Positions 1 through 9,884 are shown, numbered from the stretch's first letter. The stretch: DNA of 64,000 nt from Streptomyces tropicalis (GCF_029269835.1 NZ_JARJBB010000006.1:62001-126000); one strand, 5' to 3'. Numbers and translations are program-made. Notes: a model not told the origin generated them from the sequence alone.

Positions 1-191
1 GGCGCCACCGCTTCATGGCCGACGACGCGCTGCGCGCCGCGACGCCGGTGCTGCGGGTGGTGCACGCGGCGGCGCTCAGGACGCTCCGCGAGAACGGCGT
101 GGACGTGGAGAAGTTCGGCTCCCGGTCGGCGGTGCTGAGCGGAACGGTCCAGGACGTGGCACCGAAGAAGGCCGACGTCTACGACGCGTAG
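1..191 (+). CDS. C-terminal fragment of an unidentified protein
   Basis: Only the last 62 codons lie in the window; the gene runs in from the left edge and stops at TAG 189-191. The visible part is a basic, Ala/Leu-rich helical stretch followed by a tail ending KKADVYDA. I do not recognise the family. Codon use is normal for this chromosome (G or C at nearly every third position), so I take it as a genuine gene end rather than chance reading frame. It is convergent with the HIT-family gene that ends at 277. Confidence 0.6.
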   Translation, partial: RHRFMADDALRAATPVLRVVHAAALRTLRENGVDVEKFGSRSAVLSGTVQDVAPKKADVYDA

Positions 192-276
192 CCGGCCGCG
201 CGTGGGCCGCCGTCCCGGGACCGGGGCGGCGGCCCGTGCGCGGGCGCCGGGGTGCCGTGGCGCCGGGTTCGGACGG

Positions 277-825
277 TCAGGCCGTGGGCCAGGCCTCCGC
301 CAGCATCTTCCGTGTGTCGGCGAGCAGTTGGGGCAGCACCTTGGTGTGGCCGACGACCGGCATGAAGTTCGTGTCGCCGCCCCAGCGGGGCACGATGTGC
401 TGGTGCAGATGGGCGGCGATGCCGGCGCCGGCGACCGTGCCCTGGTTCATGCCGATGTTGAAGCCGTGGGCGCCGGAGGCGGCGCGCAGGGCCTGCATGG
501 CCTGCTTGGTCAGCTCCGCCAGCTCGGCGGTCTCCGCCGTGGTCAGATCGGTGTAGTCGGCGACGTGGCGGTAGGGCACCGTCATCAGGTGACCGCCGTT
601 GTACGGGTAGAGGTTGAGCACCGCGTACACCAGCTCGCCGCGGCGGACGATCAGGCCGTCCTCGTCGGACTGGGCCGGGATGGAGCAGAAGGGGCAGCCG
701 TCGCCGGCGCCCGGGCCGCTCGGCTTGTTCTCGCCCTGGATGTAGGCCATCCGGTGGGGCGTCCACAGGCGCTGGAACGCGTCCTGCGTCCCCACTCCGA
801 TCTGCTGCTCCGGCTCACTCGTCAT
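277..825 (-). CDS. HIT-family protein, probable Ap4A phosphorylase/hydrolase
   Basis: 182-aa protein with the histidine-triad signature H139-L-H141-Q-H143 that forms the nucleotidyl-transfer site, and a CPFC pair (C44/C47) near the start of the domain, which often binds zinc in this branch. HIT proteins act on dinucleoside polyphosphates or nucleotide phosphoramidates. The order HIT gene next to thrS is the one seen in actinobacteria. There the Mycobacterium tuberculosis homologue beside thrS (Rv2613c) is a diadenosine tetraphosphate phosphorylase, and aminoacyl-tRNA synthetases make Ap4A as a side product, so the pairing makes sense. I chose the ATG at 825 rather than 837 because the protein then starts MTSEPEQQ, as is usual here. 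It lies downstream of thrS on the same strand across 129 nt containing a strong hairpin. Confidence 0.85.
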   Translation of the reverse strand: MTSEPEQQIGVGTQDAFQRLWTPHRMAYIQGENKPSGPGAGDGCPFCSIPAQSDEDGLIVRRGELVYAVLNLYPYNGGHLMTVPYRHVADYTDLTTAETAELAELTKQAMQALRAASGAHGFNIGMNQGTVAGAGIAAHLHQHIVPRWGGDTNFMPVVGHTKVLPQLLADTRKMLAEAWPTA

Positions 826-883
826 GCAACGCAGCATATGGCTTCGCCCCCGGGTCCCGGGCGGCCGGGGCGACGGACGGCGG

Positions 884-917
884 GAGCCCCCGCGGGAGGG
901 GGCTCCCGCGGGGGCTC
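884..917 (-). terminator. Hairpin between thrS and the HIT gene
   Basis: A perfect 15-bp GC stem (884-898 with 903-917) closes on a GGGG loop. It starts 38 nt beyond the thrS stop in the direction of transcription and has no T-run, as is common for Streptomyces terminators. It could end the thrS transcript or partly attenuate read-through into the HIT gene. Confidence 0.6.
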
Positions 918-954
918 GGACGTTCCGTGCGGCGGCCCGGCCGGGCCGCCGCGC

Positions 955-2931
<1,977 letters not shown>

Positions 2932-3031
2932 CGGTCTCTCCTGACTGAAGGCGGGGTGCGGCGCCATACCGGGAGCGCGCGCATGACGGGATCGTACCGA
3001 GCCGGGGCCGCCGACCGCGAAACGGTCACCC

Positions 3032-4270
3032 TCAGTCCTCCCCCGGGCACGCCTCCCCGAAGTAGTCGGCGTCCTCGACGTCGTCCGTGCCTTCCTGCAC
3101 GGACTTCATCAGGCGGTCCCGCTCCTCGTCGTCCACCTGCACCGGTACGACGCCCGACGCGCCGGTGAGGCGGCGGAAGCCGCCCCGGCTCTCCAGCCGC
3201 CCGTCCACCCGCACCGGCAGCCCGACCAGGTGGGCGTGCCCGGCGATCCGGTAGTCCTCCTCGCCCAGGGTCACCCGGACGTGCGGCACCTCGGCGCCGG
3301 AGATCACCCGGAGCCGAACGGCGCCCTCGCCGCGCGGCCCGGGACGGCGCATCCGCAGCACCGCGCCGGTGATCCGCACCGGCACGGACGGCTCCTCACG
3401 CAGGTAGCGGGCGCCGGCCTCGCGGAGCACGGGCAGGTCGCCCGGGGAGAACTCGACCGGTTCGGCGGCGGCCGCGCAGTCCGCGGGGACGCCGGCGGCG
3501 GGCGCCCACTCGACGGCGATGCGGGCGCCCTCGGCTCCGCGCACCAGGGCGACGAGGGACTCGGTGAACTCGCGGCTGGCGCCCGCCCCGACGGCGCTGT
3601 CGAAGGCGTCCATGCCGCCGGCCGCCCGCTGGTAGTCGATGGCCTCGCGCACCGCGTACAGGGCCTGGTGCAGCCGCACCGCGAGCGGGCGCCCGGTGCC
3701 CGCGGGGACGAACGCGGTCAGCCGGCGGCCGTCGGCCGCGGAGCCCACGAGGACGTGTTCCAGGACGGCGGCGGCCGATCTGCGGTGCCGGGCGCCGTGG
3801 TATCCGGCCCGGGCGCGGGTGGCGAGGGCGGCGGCGAGCAGCATCCCGCGGGCCGCGGAGCGCAGCCGCTCCTCCACGGTCCAGGGCGCGGCGTCCCCGG
3901 GGCCGGTGGGTGCGTCCCGCCACCAGCGGATCTCGTCGCTGGGCACGGCGAGGGAGAGCAGCACCTCGCGCGCCGCGGGCGTGCCGCTGCGGGACAGGGC
4001 GTCGAGCGCCTCGCCGAGCAGGTCGTCGCTGTCGGGGAAGGCACGGCTCTCGGGCACCAGCAGGCTCGTCGTGCCGCCGCCGGGGCCGGGCGGGGTCCAG
4101 CGCCCGTAGCGTCCGGGAGCCCCGCCGCGCCGCTGCCAGCCGTGCCGGTGCAGCAGCGTGCCGAGGACGGCGGGGTCGACGTCGGCGGGCTCGGGGGGAC
4201 GGGCGCCGGAGGGGCCGACGGGGTGCGGCAGCACCGGTCGCAGCGGCTCGCCGAGGGGGCGGTGCGTCAT
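3032..4270 (-). CDS. Conserved hypothetical protein, partner of DUF4365 gene
   Basis: 412 aa, function unknown to me. The N-terminal about 90 residues are Pro/Gly-rich and contain a WQRRGG...WTPPGPGG segment. The middle (about 90-300) is predicted alpha-helical with many Arg/Ala. The C-terminal part (about 300-390) alternates short hydrophobic strands and could be an OB-like beta domain; the tail is acidic. No signal peptide or membrane segment is visible, so it is probably cytosolic. Its ATG overlaps the stop of the upstream DUF4365 gene by 4 bp (ATGA, 4267-4270), which implies translational coupling and production in fixed ratio, so the two proteins probably work together. I cannot assign an activity. 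Confidence 0.8.
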   Translation of the reverse strand: MTHRPLGEPLRPVLPHPVGPSGARPPEPADVDPAVLGTLLHRHGWQRRGGAPGRYGRWTPPGPGGGTTSLLVPESRAFPDSDDLLGEALDALSRSGTPAAREVLLSLAVPSDEIRWWRDAPTGPGDAAPWTVEERLRSAARGMLLAAALATRARAGYHGARHRRSAAAVLEHVLVGSAADGRRLTAFVPAGTGRPLAVRLHQALYAVREAIDYQRAAGGMDAFDSAVGAGASREFTESLVALVRGAEGARIAVEWAPAAGVPADCAAAAEPVEFSPGDLPVLREAGARYLREEPSVPVRITGAVLRMRRPGPRGEGAVRLRVISGAEVPHVRVTLGEEDYRIAGHAHLVGLPVRVDGRLESRGGFRRLTGASGVVPVQVDDEERDRLMKSVQEGTDDVEDADYFGEACPGED

Positions 4271-4833
4271 GGTCTGCCTCCCGTCCCGACCCGCGTCATG
4301 ATCTCGCACAGCGCGCGGTCGTCGAAGATGCGCGAGGTCGGTATCCGCACGGTGGTGCGGTGCCGGCCGGTGACGGGGTGGCCGGCCAGGTTGACCCAGT
4401 AGCAGCAGTGCCGCAGGTCGAGCCGGTCGTGTCCGGCCCGCAGCCACTGCTCCTGCGAGCGCGGGACGATCATCACGACCAGGATCTTGTGCACCGAGAC
4501 CGGGGTGCGGGCCAGCTTCGCCAGGTGGGTGTTGTCGAGCGTGAAGGAGAAGGACGGGCCCGGCGGCCGGGGCGCGAGCTGGTAGGTGCACTTCAGCTGC
4601 ACCTTGATGGTCACCTCGTCGTCGACGGTGTGCCCGGGGGCGCTGTGACTGACGTGCCAGTCGATGCCGTTGTCCAGAAAGGGCTGGGACAGGGAGCAGC
4701 CGGCGGCCGCGGCCACCGCGTGCAGATAGCCGACCTGGAGGGTCTCCATGCACGCGGTGGTGGCGAGGGTGCCGCGCAGGGGACCCGTCCGCTCGGGCAG
4801 CAGCCCGCCCCGCTCGGGCTGCGCAATCGCCAT
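4267..4833 (-). CDS. DUF4365 domain protein, nuclease-fold candidate
   Basis: 188 aa. The sequence M-E-T-L-Q-V-G-Y-L-H-A-V-A...G followed by D58 and the QLK triad Q79-L80-K81 on a predicted beta strand matches the layout of DUF4365 proteins. It also resembles the D-X(n)-(E/Q)-x-K catalytic pattern of PD-(D/E)xK nucleases. That activity is inference; DUF4365 is formally of unknown function. The 412-aa partner follows with an ATGA overlap. The gene is divergent from the DnaQ-like exonuclease at 5003, with 169 nt between them that must hold both promoters. I used the ATG at 4833, where the family homology begins; longer reading upstream looks like non-coding sequence. Confidence 0.8.
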   Translation of the reverse strand: MAIAQPERGGLLPERTGPLRGTLATTACMETLQVGYLHAVAAAAGCSLSQPFLDNGIDWHVSHSAPGHTVDDEVTIKVQLKCTYQLAPRPPGPSFSFTLDNTHLAKLARTPVSVHKILVVMIVPRSQEQWLRAGHDRLDLRHCCYWVNLAGHPVTGRHRTTVRIPTSRIFDDRALCEIMTRVGTGGRP

Positions 4834-5002
4834 GGCCAACAGCCTTCCGCGCCGTAGGGATACCTGCCGCGGGCCGCTGAACTGCAAAGACCCGTACTCC
4901 TGTTGTGTCCTTCCGGCGTACGGCGCAAACAGCCCGGGTATCACCAAACGGGGCAGAAGACGGTGCGTCAGCTGCCGTGGGTGAACGAGGAGTTGTGGGC
5001 GT

Positions 5003-5725
5003 ATGACGTGGTACGAGGGGCCTCTGGCCGCCTTCGACACCGAGACGACGGGCGTCGACGTCGAGACCGACCGGATCGTGTCGGCCGCCGTCGTCGTCCA
5101 GGACGCGCCGGGCGGCCGGCCGCGGGTGGCGCGCTGGCTGGTGAACCCGGGCGTGCCGGTGCCGCCGGCCGCCACGGACGTGCACGGGCTGACGGACGGG
5201 CATCTGCAGCGCAACGGCCGCTGGCCGGCTCCGGTGATGTACGAGATAGCCGAGGAGCTGGCGGAGCACGCGGCCCGCGGCCGTCCGCTGGTGGTGATGA
5301 ACGCGCCGTTCGACCTGACGCTGCTGGACCGGGAGTTGCGCCGCCACCGCGCGTCCTCGCTGGACCGCTGGTTCGAGGCGTCGCCGCTGCGGGTGCTGGA
5401 TCCGCGGGTGCTGGACAAGCACCTCGACCGGTACCGCAAGGGCCGCCGCACCCTGACCGATCTCTGCGCGCACTACGAGGTCGCGCTGGACGGGGCGCAC
5501 GAGGCGGGGGCGGACGCGCTGGCCGCGCTGGAGGTGGTGCGCGCCCTCGGCCGGCGTTTCGCGACCCGGCTGGAGCGGCTCACCCCGGGGGAGCTGCACG
5601 TCCTGCAGACCGGCTGGCACGCCGCCCAGGCGCGCGGCCTTCAGGCGTGGTTCGCGCGCAGCGGGTCGGAGGAGTCGGTGGATCCGTCGTGGCCGCTGCG
5701 GCCGGAGCTGACGGCGGCGGCGTAG
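5003..5725 (+). CDS. DnaQ-like 3'-5' exonuclease (DEDDh family)
   Basis: 240 aa. All DEDDh motifs are present: ExoI D12-T-E14, ExoII around N100-A-P-F-D104, and ExoIII H166-x4-D171. They bind two metal ions and cut 3' ends of DNA or RNA. The exonuclease domain spans about 8-185. A C-terminal extension of about 50 residues (contains TGWHAAQARGLQAWF) is typical of the stand-alone actinobacterial versions rather than of the polymerase III epsilon subunit. An AGGAG lies 10 nt before the ATG. It is divergent from the DUF4365 pair and is followed by a bidirectional terminator. Its role may be in DNA repair or end trimming, but the substrate cannot be told from sequence. Confidence 0.9.
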   Translation: MTWYEGPLAAFDTETTGVDVETDRIVSAAVVVQDAPGGRPRVARWLVNPGVPVPPAATDVHGLTDGHLQRNGRWPAPVMYEIAEELAEHAARGRPLVVMNAPFDLTLLDRELRRHRASSLDRWFEASPLRVLDPRVLDKHLDRYRKGRRTLTDLCAHYEVALDGAHEAGADALAALEVVRALGRRFATRLERLTPGELHVLQTGWHAAQARGLQAWFARSGSEESVDPSWPLRPELTAAA

Positions 5726-5776
5726 ACCGCCACCGGCGGGACCGGCGACGGCTCCGGGCCACGGCACGGCATGCAC

Positions 5777-5805
5777 AAAGGCCGGTCCGCGAGGGACCGG
5801 CCTTT
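5777..5805. terminator. Bidirectional terminator
   Basis: A perfect 12-bp stem (5777-5788 with 5794-5805) closes on a 5-nt loop. It starts with AAA and ends with TTT, so it reads as an intrinsic terminator in both directions. It sits between the exonuclease gene (+) and the 3' end of the tRNA-Val gene (-). Confidence 0.85.
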
Positions 5806-5810
5806 CCCGG

Positions 5811-5882
5811 TGGGCGATACTGGGTTCGAACCAGTGACCTCTTCGGTGTGAACGAAGCGCTCTCCCACTGAGCTAATCGCCC
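5811..5882 (-). tRNA. tRNA-Val(CAC)
   Basis: 72 nt. The acceptor stem GGGCGAT pairs with ATCGCCC, with discriminator A. The anticodon stem CTTCG/CGAAG closes the loop TTCACAC, anticodon CAC, reading GUG. The T-arm is CTGGTTCGAACCCAG. The 3' CCA is not encoded. A nearly identical copy lies about 1.1 kb away at 6925-6996. Confidence 0.95.
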
Positions 5883-5921
5883 GGGAACGCACTGAACAAT
5901 ACAGGTCCCCACGGGCTTCCT

Positions 5922-6368
5922 TCAAACCGTCCGCAGCCGGGCGGCCAGCCCGCGGCGGCCGGACGCCATCATCAGCCGGTGGTTGAGCCGGAGGAAGGGA
6001 CGCCCGGGCACCGCGAGCCGGCGCAGCAGCGGCCGCGTCACGTCGACGACCTGGTCGTAGCGGGCGAGGGTGCCCCTTCCTCCGGCCGCGACCGTCCACC
6101 GCGACCAGCCCACGAGGTCGCCGGAGAGCGCCGCCTGCAGCACACCCGCCGCCGGATCGCGCAGCGTCTGCTCCGCGGTGACCACCAGCTCGTAGGGAAG
6201 CAGTGCACGCACCCGGAGGATCCCGCTCTCGGCGCCGGCGCGCCGCACCTCCCGCACCTGGGGCCACCACGCCGGGTACTCCTCGACCTGTTCCAGTGCG
6301 GCGTACACGGCATCGGGCGGGGCGGGCAGGTCCCACAGGCTGAGGAAGCGGTACCGGTTCCAGTCCAT
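5922..6368 (-). CDS. SRPBCC (polyketide cyclase/START-like) family protein
   Basis: 148 aa. It opens with F-L-S-L-W-D-L-P-A-P-P-D-A-V-Y-A-A-L and E-Y-P-A-W-W-P-Q-V, the first strand/helix pattern of the SRPBCC lipid-binding fold. A central G-D-L-V-G-W-S-R-W-T and a long C-terminal helix follow. The fold holds hydrophobic ligands in a deep pocket; the specific ligand is unknown. No signal peptide is present. It is a single gene between two tRNA-Val genes on the same strand. The start at 6368 is the first Met of the domain, with no strong Shine-Dalgarno before it, so it may be read from a leaderless or weakly initiated message. Confidence 0.8.
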   Translation of the reverse strand: MDWNRYRFLSLWDLPAPPDAVYAALEQVEEYPAWWPQVREVRRAGAESGILRVRALLPYELVVTAEQTLRDPAAGVLQAALSGDLVGWSRWTVAAGGRGTLARYDQVVDVTRPLLRRLAVPGRPFLRLNHRLMMASGRRGLAARLRTV

Positions 6369-6880
6369 GGGGCGAGTGTGCCGGGCCGCGGCGCCGCGCG
6401 GGAGCCGTGTGCGCCGTCGCGCGGTGCGGACGCCCTTCCGCCGGGCCCGGGCGGCGTACGAGTGCGGGGAAGGGGCATCCGGGAGGGACGTGCGCGTCTC
6501 CGGTCCGTGCGGCCGGCCGTTTCCGCTCGGCGCGGGTTGTCCGGAAGAAATGTGACGGTGTTTCGGAATACGCCGCGGGGATTTTCCGGCCGATGCCCGC
6601 GGCGGGACTTCACGGAGGAATGGGCGCGGCTCCGGAAGTCCGGTGCGCTCCGATCTTCGGGCACTTCTTCCCGGAGCGCGCACAATGCCCGGACCGTTCT
6701 TCCCGGACCGCCCGGAGCCCCCGTCATGTAACGGATCGTCACCGTCCGGTTCGATGCTCCCCCTTCGCGCCCCGGGCCGTCGGGCGCTCCGGGGCGCTCC
6801 GGTCCCGGGCCCGCGCGTGCCGCAGGGATGCCGTCGGGCCGGTCGCGCCGGACCGGCGCGACCGGAGGTCCGCACATACG
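6369..6880. other. Non-coding gap before the second tRNA-Val terminator
   Basis: About 510 nt with no gene I can support. Frames that stay open here are arginine/proline-rich, have no ribosome binding site and lack codon bias. The stretch around 6541-6560 is locally AT-richer and could hold a promoter for the SRPBCC gene. Confidence 0.5.
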
Positions 6881-6918
6881 ACGGCGGCCCGTCTGCCGAA
6901 TCGCAGACGGGCCGCCGT
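6881..6918 (-). terminator. Terminator downstream of tRNA-Val copy 2
   Basis: A perfect 16-bp stem (6881-6896 with 6903-6918) closes on a 6-nt loop, 6 nt beyond the 3' end of the tRNA on its strand. It is GC-rich with no T-run. Confidence 0.75.
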
Positions 6919-6924
6919 GCCGGG

Positions 6925-6996
6925 TGGGCGATACTGGGTTCGAACCAGTGACCTCTTCGGTGTGAACGAAGCGCTCTCCCACTGAGCTAATCGCCC
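6925..6996 (-). tRNA. tRNA-Val(CAC), second copy
   Basis: 72 nt, with the same acceptor stem, CAC anticodon loop and T-arm as the gene at 5811-5882. The two differ in flanks, and each has its own downstream hairpin. They are independent transcription units rather than one tandem transcript, because an SRPBCC gene and a long gap lie between them. Confidence 0.95.
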
Positions 6997-7068
6997 GGGC
7001 GCAGGAAGAACATTACCCCATGTCAGGGGGTGGCCCGGACCAGGTCCTCCGCACAGCGGGGACGGGCT

Positions 7069-7521
7069 TCACCCGCCCCGGACCCGCCACGGCATCTCCA
7101 GGCCGAACCTCGACACGTAGATGCCGCCCAGGACGGCGACGATCACCAGTCCGGTCGTGGTCAGGGCGATGTTGCGGCGGCGCACCCGGGGGTCCAGCGC
7201 GCGCCGGGCCGCCTCCGTGACCTTGCGCCGGGTCCAGCGGAGCACGAGCTGGGCCCACACGAACTCGGTCGCCCAGATCGCCATGCCGGCGAAGATCACC
7301 ACCCAGCCGGGACCGGGGAGCGGGAGCATCACGACACCGGCGGCGACCACCGCGAGGCCGACGACGAAGATCCCGGCCTGCCAGCTCAGGTGCAGCACCC
7401 GGCGTGACCGGACGAACACGGGCGCCCGGGACCCCAGCCCCCGCCGGTCCTGCGCCCCGTCCGCCCCCGGGCCGCCCGGCGTCGCGGCTCCGCGGCCCGG
7501 TTCGTCACTCCCCGTATTCAT
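7069..7521 (-). CDS. PGPGW-motif integral membrane protein (TIGR02611-like)
   Basis: 150 aa. A hydrophilic Gly/Ala/Asp-rich N-terminus (1-40) is followed by two close hydrophobic segments around GIFVVGLAVVAAGVVMLPLP and the P-G-P-G-W-V-V-I motif typical of this family. A third segment near the C-terminus reads IALTTTGLVIVAVLGGIYV. Basic residues between segments place loops in the cytoplasm. The role of the family is unknown. I chose ATG 7521 (MNTGSDEPG), which has a GGTAGGG box 9 nt upstream. It is divergent from ssgB. Confidence 0.85.
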   Translation of the reverse strand: MNTGSDEPGRGAATPGGPGADGAQDRRGLGSRAPVFVRSRRVLHLSWQAGIFVVGLAVVAAGVVMLPLPGPGWVVIFAGMAIWATEFVWAQLVLRWTRRKVTEAARRALDPRVRRRNIALTTTGLVIVAVLGGIYVSRFGLEMPWRVRGG

Positions 7522-7627
7522 ACACGGGAACCCTACCGGAGAGAAACATGTCACCGGAATGGTGGTACCGCGCGAACGGGTTCTCGGCCGGAAGAGTTAC
7601 CTAAAGCCAGGCAAAACACTCAGAGGG

Positions 7628-7651
7628 GTTTACAACGGCACCGTAGGTGGC
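7628..7651 (+). promoter_or_regulatory. Candidate stress-sigma promoter of ssgB
   Basis: GTTTAC (7628-7633) is followed 12 nt later by GGTGGC (7646-7651), about 60 nt before the ssgB start. The -35 fits the GTTT core used by SigB/SigH-like factors, and ssgB in S. coelicolor is reported to depend on SigH. The -10 is a poor match to GGGTAT, so this is tentative. Confidence 0.3.
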
Positions 7652-7712
7652 ATGTCGATTTCGCCGACGTGCGAATCCCCGAGCGCACACTGAGCGAAAG
7701 GCCCTGGCGCTT

Positions 7713-8126
7713 ATGAACACCACGGTCAGCTGCGAGCTGCACCTGCGCCTCGTTGTGTCGAGCGAGTCCTCCCTGCCTGTCCCCGCAGGACTGCGGTACG
7801 ACACGGCCGACCCCTACGCCGTGCACGCCACCTTCCACACCGGAGCCGAGGAGACCGTCGAGTGGGTGTTCGCCCGCGACCTCCTCGCCGAAGGGCTTCA
7901 CCGCCCCACGGGCACCGGCGACGTCCGCGTCTGGCCGTCGCGCAGTCACGGTCAGGGCGTCGTCTGCATCGCCCTGAGCTCCCCGGAGGGCGAAGCCCTG
8001 CTCGAGGCCCCTGCGCGGGCCCTGGAGTCCTTCCTGAAGCGGACGGACGCGGCCGTGCCCCCGGGCACGGAACACCGGCACTTCGATCTCGATCAGGAGC
8101 TCTCCCACATCCTCGCGGAAAGCTAG
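7713..8126 (+). CDS. ssgB: Sporulation cell-division protein SsgB
   Basis: 137 aa. As far as I can recall, the sequence is the same as S. coelicolor SsgB (SCO1541), the founding and most conserved SsgA-like protein. It begins MNTTVSCELHLRL and ends ELSHILAES. SsgB is recruited by SsgA to future septum sites in aerial hyphae, where it binds FtsZ and sets the Z-ring ladder; ssgB mutants do not sporulate. It has no enzyme motif and no membrane segment. The start is the ATG at 7713, with GAAAGG 11 nt before it. It is monocistronic, divergent from the PGPGW membrane gene. It is the strongest single marker that this is Streptomyces. Confidence 0.98.
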   Translation: MNTTVSCELHLRLVVSSESSLPVPAGLRYDTADPYAVHATFHTGAEETVEWVFARDLLAEGLHRPTGTGDVRVWPSRSHGQGVVCIALSSPEGEALLEAPARALESFLKRTDAAVPPGTEHRHFDLDQELSHILAES

Positions 8127-8453
8127 CCCGACCCGTCGAGGCCCCAGGCCGCCCGGCGCCGTCCACTCGGGGAGACGGCTCGGGCCAGGACAACCGCACA
8201 GGACGCGCCGGTACCGCTCCCCCGGCCGGGGGGCGGTGCCGGTGCGCTCGCGCGCGAGGAGGGCCGCGCCCGGGCCCCCCGGCGGCATGACGCTGCGTGA
8301 CCGGGAGCGGAGCGGGGCGGGAACCACGGGCGGCGGCCCTGCGTTGGAATCGGCGAGCGCCGGTGCGTGCGGCCGGGTCCGGCGGCTCCTGGAGCCGCTA
8401 CGATCTGCCCGCGTCGGCGGGCGTGTGCCCGATCTCCAGGCAGGGAGCGAAAC
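8127..8453. other. Intergenic region between ssgB and the CGNR gene
   Basis: 327 nt without a gene. A GC palindrome at about 8220-8235 (CCCCCGGCCGGGGGG) may help end the ssgB message. TACGAT at about 8398-8403 could be a -10 for the CGNR gene, with no clear -35. Confidence 0.4.
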
Positions 8454-9014
8454 GTGCTGATCACCCACGACACCCGGTGCGCCCTGGACACCGTGGTGGA
8501 TCTGGTGAACACCGCCCCGGAGGACGACGCGGCTCCGGACGGACTGGCGGGCCTGCCGGCCCTCGAGGAGTTCGTGCGCACCCACCGCATGAGCGACGTG
8601 GGGACGCTCTCGGACTTCGACCTCTCGGCGGTGCGCCGGATCCGGGCGCGGTTCGCGGGGATCTTCTCCGCCCCGGACAGCCGGACCGCCGCCGGGATGA
8701 TCAACGAACTGGTCGCCGCCGCGGGCACCACCCCCCGGCTGACCGACCACGACGGCTACGACTGGCACGTGCACTACTTCGCCCCGGGCGCCTCGGTCGC
8801 CGACCACCTGGCCGCCGACTGCGGCATGGCGCTCGCGTTCTTCGTGGTCGCCGGGGAGCGGGAGCGGCTGCGGCGCTGCGAGGCCCCGGACTGCCGGCGC
8901 GCCTTCGTGGACCTCTCGCGCAACCGCTCTCGGCGGTACTGCGACAGCCGCACCTGCGGCAACCGGCTGCACGTGGCGGCGTACCGGGCGCGGCGCAAGG
9001 AGGCGGCGGGCTGA
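8454..9014 (+). CDS. CGNR zinc-finger regulator (ABATE domain)
   Basis: 186 aa. The N-terminal about 125 residues are an ABATE-type ligand-sensing domain: it starts with TRCALDTVVDLVNT and has W-H-V-H-Y-F in the middle. The C-terminal about 45 residues are the CGNR zinc finger: C-x4-C (RRCEAPDCRR), then C-x4-C-G-N-R, with basic residues for nucleic-acid contact. Such proteins are presumed stress-response transcription factors. GTG 8454 is chosen because GGGAG sits about 7 nt upstream and the domain starts there; a longer upstream frame is Arg/Pro-rich and non-coding in character. Confidence 0.9.
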   Translation: MLITHDTRCALDTVVDLVNTAPEDDAAPDGLAGLPALEEFVRTHRMSDVGTLSDFDLSAVRRIRARFAGIFSAPDSRTAAGMINELVAAAGTTPRLTDHDGYDWHVHYFAPGASVADHLAADCGMALAFFVVAGERERLRRCEAPDCRRAFVDLSRNRSRRYCDSRTCGNRLHVAAYRARRKEAAG

Positions 9015-9105
9015 CGTCCGCGGACCCCGGGACCGGCGCGTTCCCGGACGGCGCGGGGGCGGGTCGTGGTCCCCGGCGGGTGACGCCGAGGACCCACGGT
9101 ACGGC

Positions 9106-9258
9106 TCACGGCAGCAGCAGGTCGTGCAGCGAAGCCATGAGCAGCAGACACCCGATCACCGCCAGGAAGATCATCAGCGGCGGCTGGGATAGGGCGAAGA
9201 GGCACCCGCGCTGCTCGTCCTTCTCAGGCGCGGCCTCGCTCTGTGTCGTGTCCACCAT
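9106..9258 (-). CDS. Small membrane protein (50 aa)
   Basis: 50 aa: a charged N-terminus (MVDTTQSEAAPEKDEQRG), then one long hydrophobic segment (about 28-47, containing LMIFLAVIGCLLLMASL), ending HDLLLP. The charge pattern suggests a single-pass membrane protein. I do not recognise a family. Codon use fits the chromosome, and a weak GAG lies just before the ATG. It stands alone between the CGNR gene and the 154-aa membrane gene. The function is unknown, and it could be missed by standard gene calling. Confidence 0.6.
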   Translation of the reverse strand: MVDTTQSEAAPEKDEQRGCLFALSQPPLMIFLAVIGCLLLMASLHDLLLP

Positions 9259-9419
9259 CTCGCGGTGATGATGACGCAGCCGGCGCCCGTGGCGCGATCA
9301 ACACACACGGAAGGTACGGGAGTTCGCCGTATTCCGTGATCTTCGGTTCGCTTTGGTTCTGATCTTGAGCACTTGCCGGACCACCCCTGACGAACCGGCC
9401 GTGCCGGAGGGCGCGGCCG

Positions 9420-9884
9420 TCAGATGCCGTGCTTCTTGAGGATGGCCTCGATGTCGCTGAAGTCGTCCTCGCTCCGGGGCGCCGCGGCGGAACGGCCGGA
9501 CGCGCCGCCGTCCCGGCTCCCGGCCGGGCCGAGGGCGGGCGCCGACGCCTCCGGGGCCGCGGCCTCCTGCCGCCCGGAGCCCTCGCGCGCGGCACGTGCC
9601 GCCGCTCTGCGCTCCTTGCGGGTGCCGCCGCGGCGGCGCTCCACGGCCCGGGTCGCGGCGAAGAGCCCCCAGGCGACGGCGAGCAGCACGAACCCGGCCC
9701 AGGCGGTGGGGCGGAACGCCGTGCCGGCCACCCAGCCCACGACGCCCGTCATCACCAGGGCGACCGGGATCAGGGAGTAGGCGGCGATCCGGACGGCGGC
9801 ATGGAAGCGCCTGCGGTACGCGGTGACCGCGGCGATGCCCAGGCCGGCCGCGGAGACGGCGGAACAGACGGTCTCGGCAATCAT
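9420..9884 (-). CDS. Integral membrane protein with basic/acidic tail
   Basis: 154 aa. Three hydrophobic segments occupy about 1-85 (near ETVCSAVSAAGLGIAAV, IAAYSLIPVALVMTGVVGWV and AWAGFVLLAVAWGLFA). A strongly basic run (RRRGGTRKERR) follows, then an Ala/Gly/Pro linker, and the tail ends EDDFSDIEAILKKHGI. The conserved-looking acidic tail after a flexible linker suggests a protein-binding peptide in the cytoplasm. I cannot name its function. The start at 9884 has a perfect AGGAGG 7 nt upstream. Confidence 0.8.
   Translation of the reverse strand: MIAETVCSAVSAAGLGIAAVTAYRRRFHAAVRIAAYSLIPVALVMTGVVGWVAGTAFRPTAWAGFVLLAVAWGLFAATRAVERRRGGTRKERRAAARAAREGSGRQEAAAPEASAPALGPAGSRDGGASGRSAAAPRSEDDFSDIEAILKKHGI

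Noticed and set aside
2932..3031. T-box leader upstream of thrS
   Set aside because: The gap is only about 100 nt and I could not find the conserved T-box core sequence.
6407..6985. Plus-strand open frame running into the second tRNA-Val
   Set aside because: It reads through a terminator and a tRNA gene, has no ribosome-binding site and an Arg-rich composition.
8236..8460. Plus-strand open frame between ssgB and the CGNR gene
   Set aside because: Arg/Gly/Pro-rich with no ribosome-binding site; it overlaps the likely promoter of the CGNR gene.
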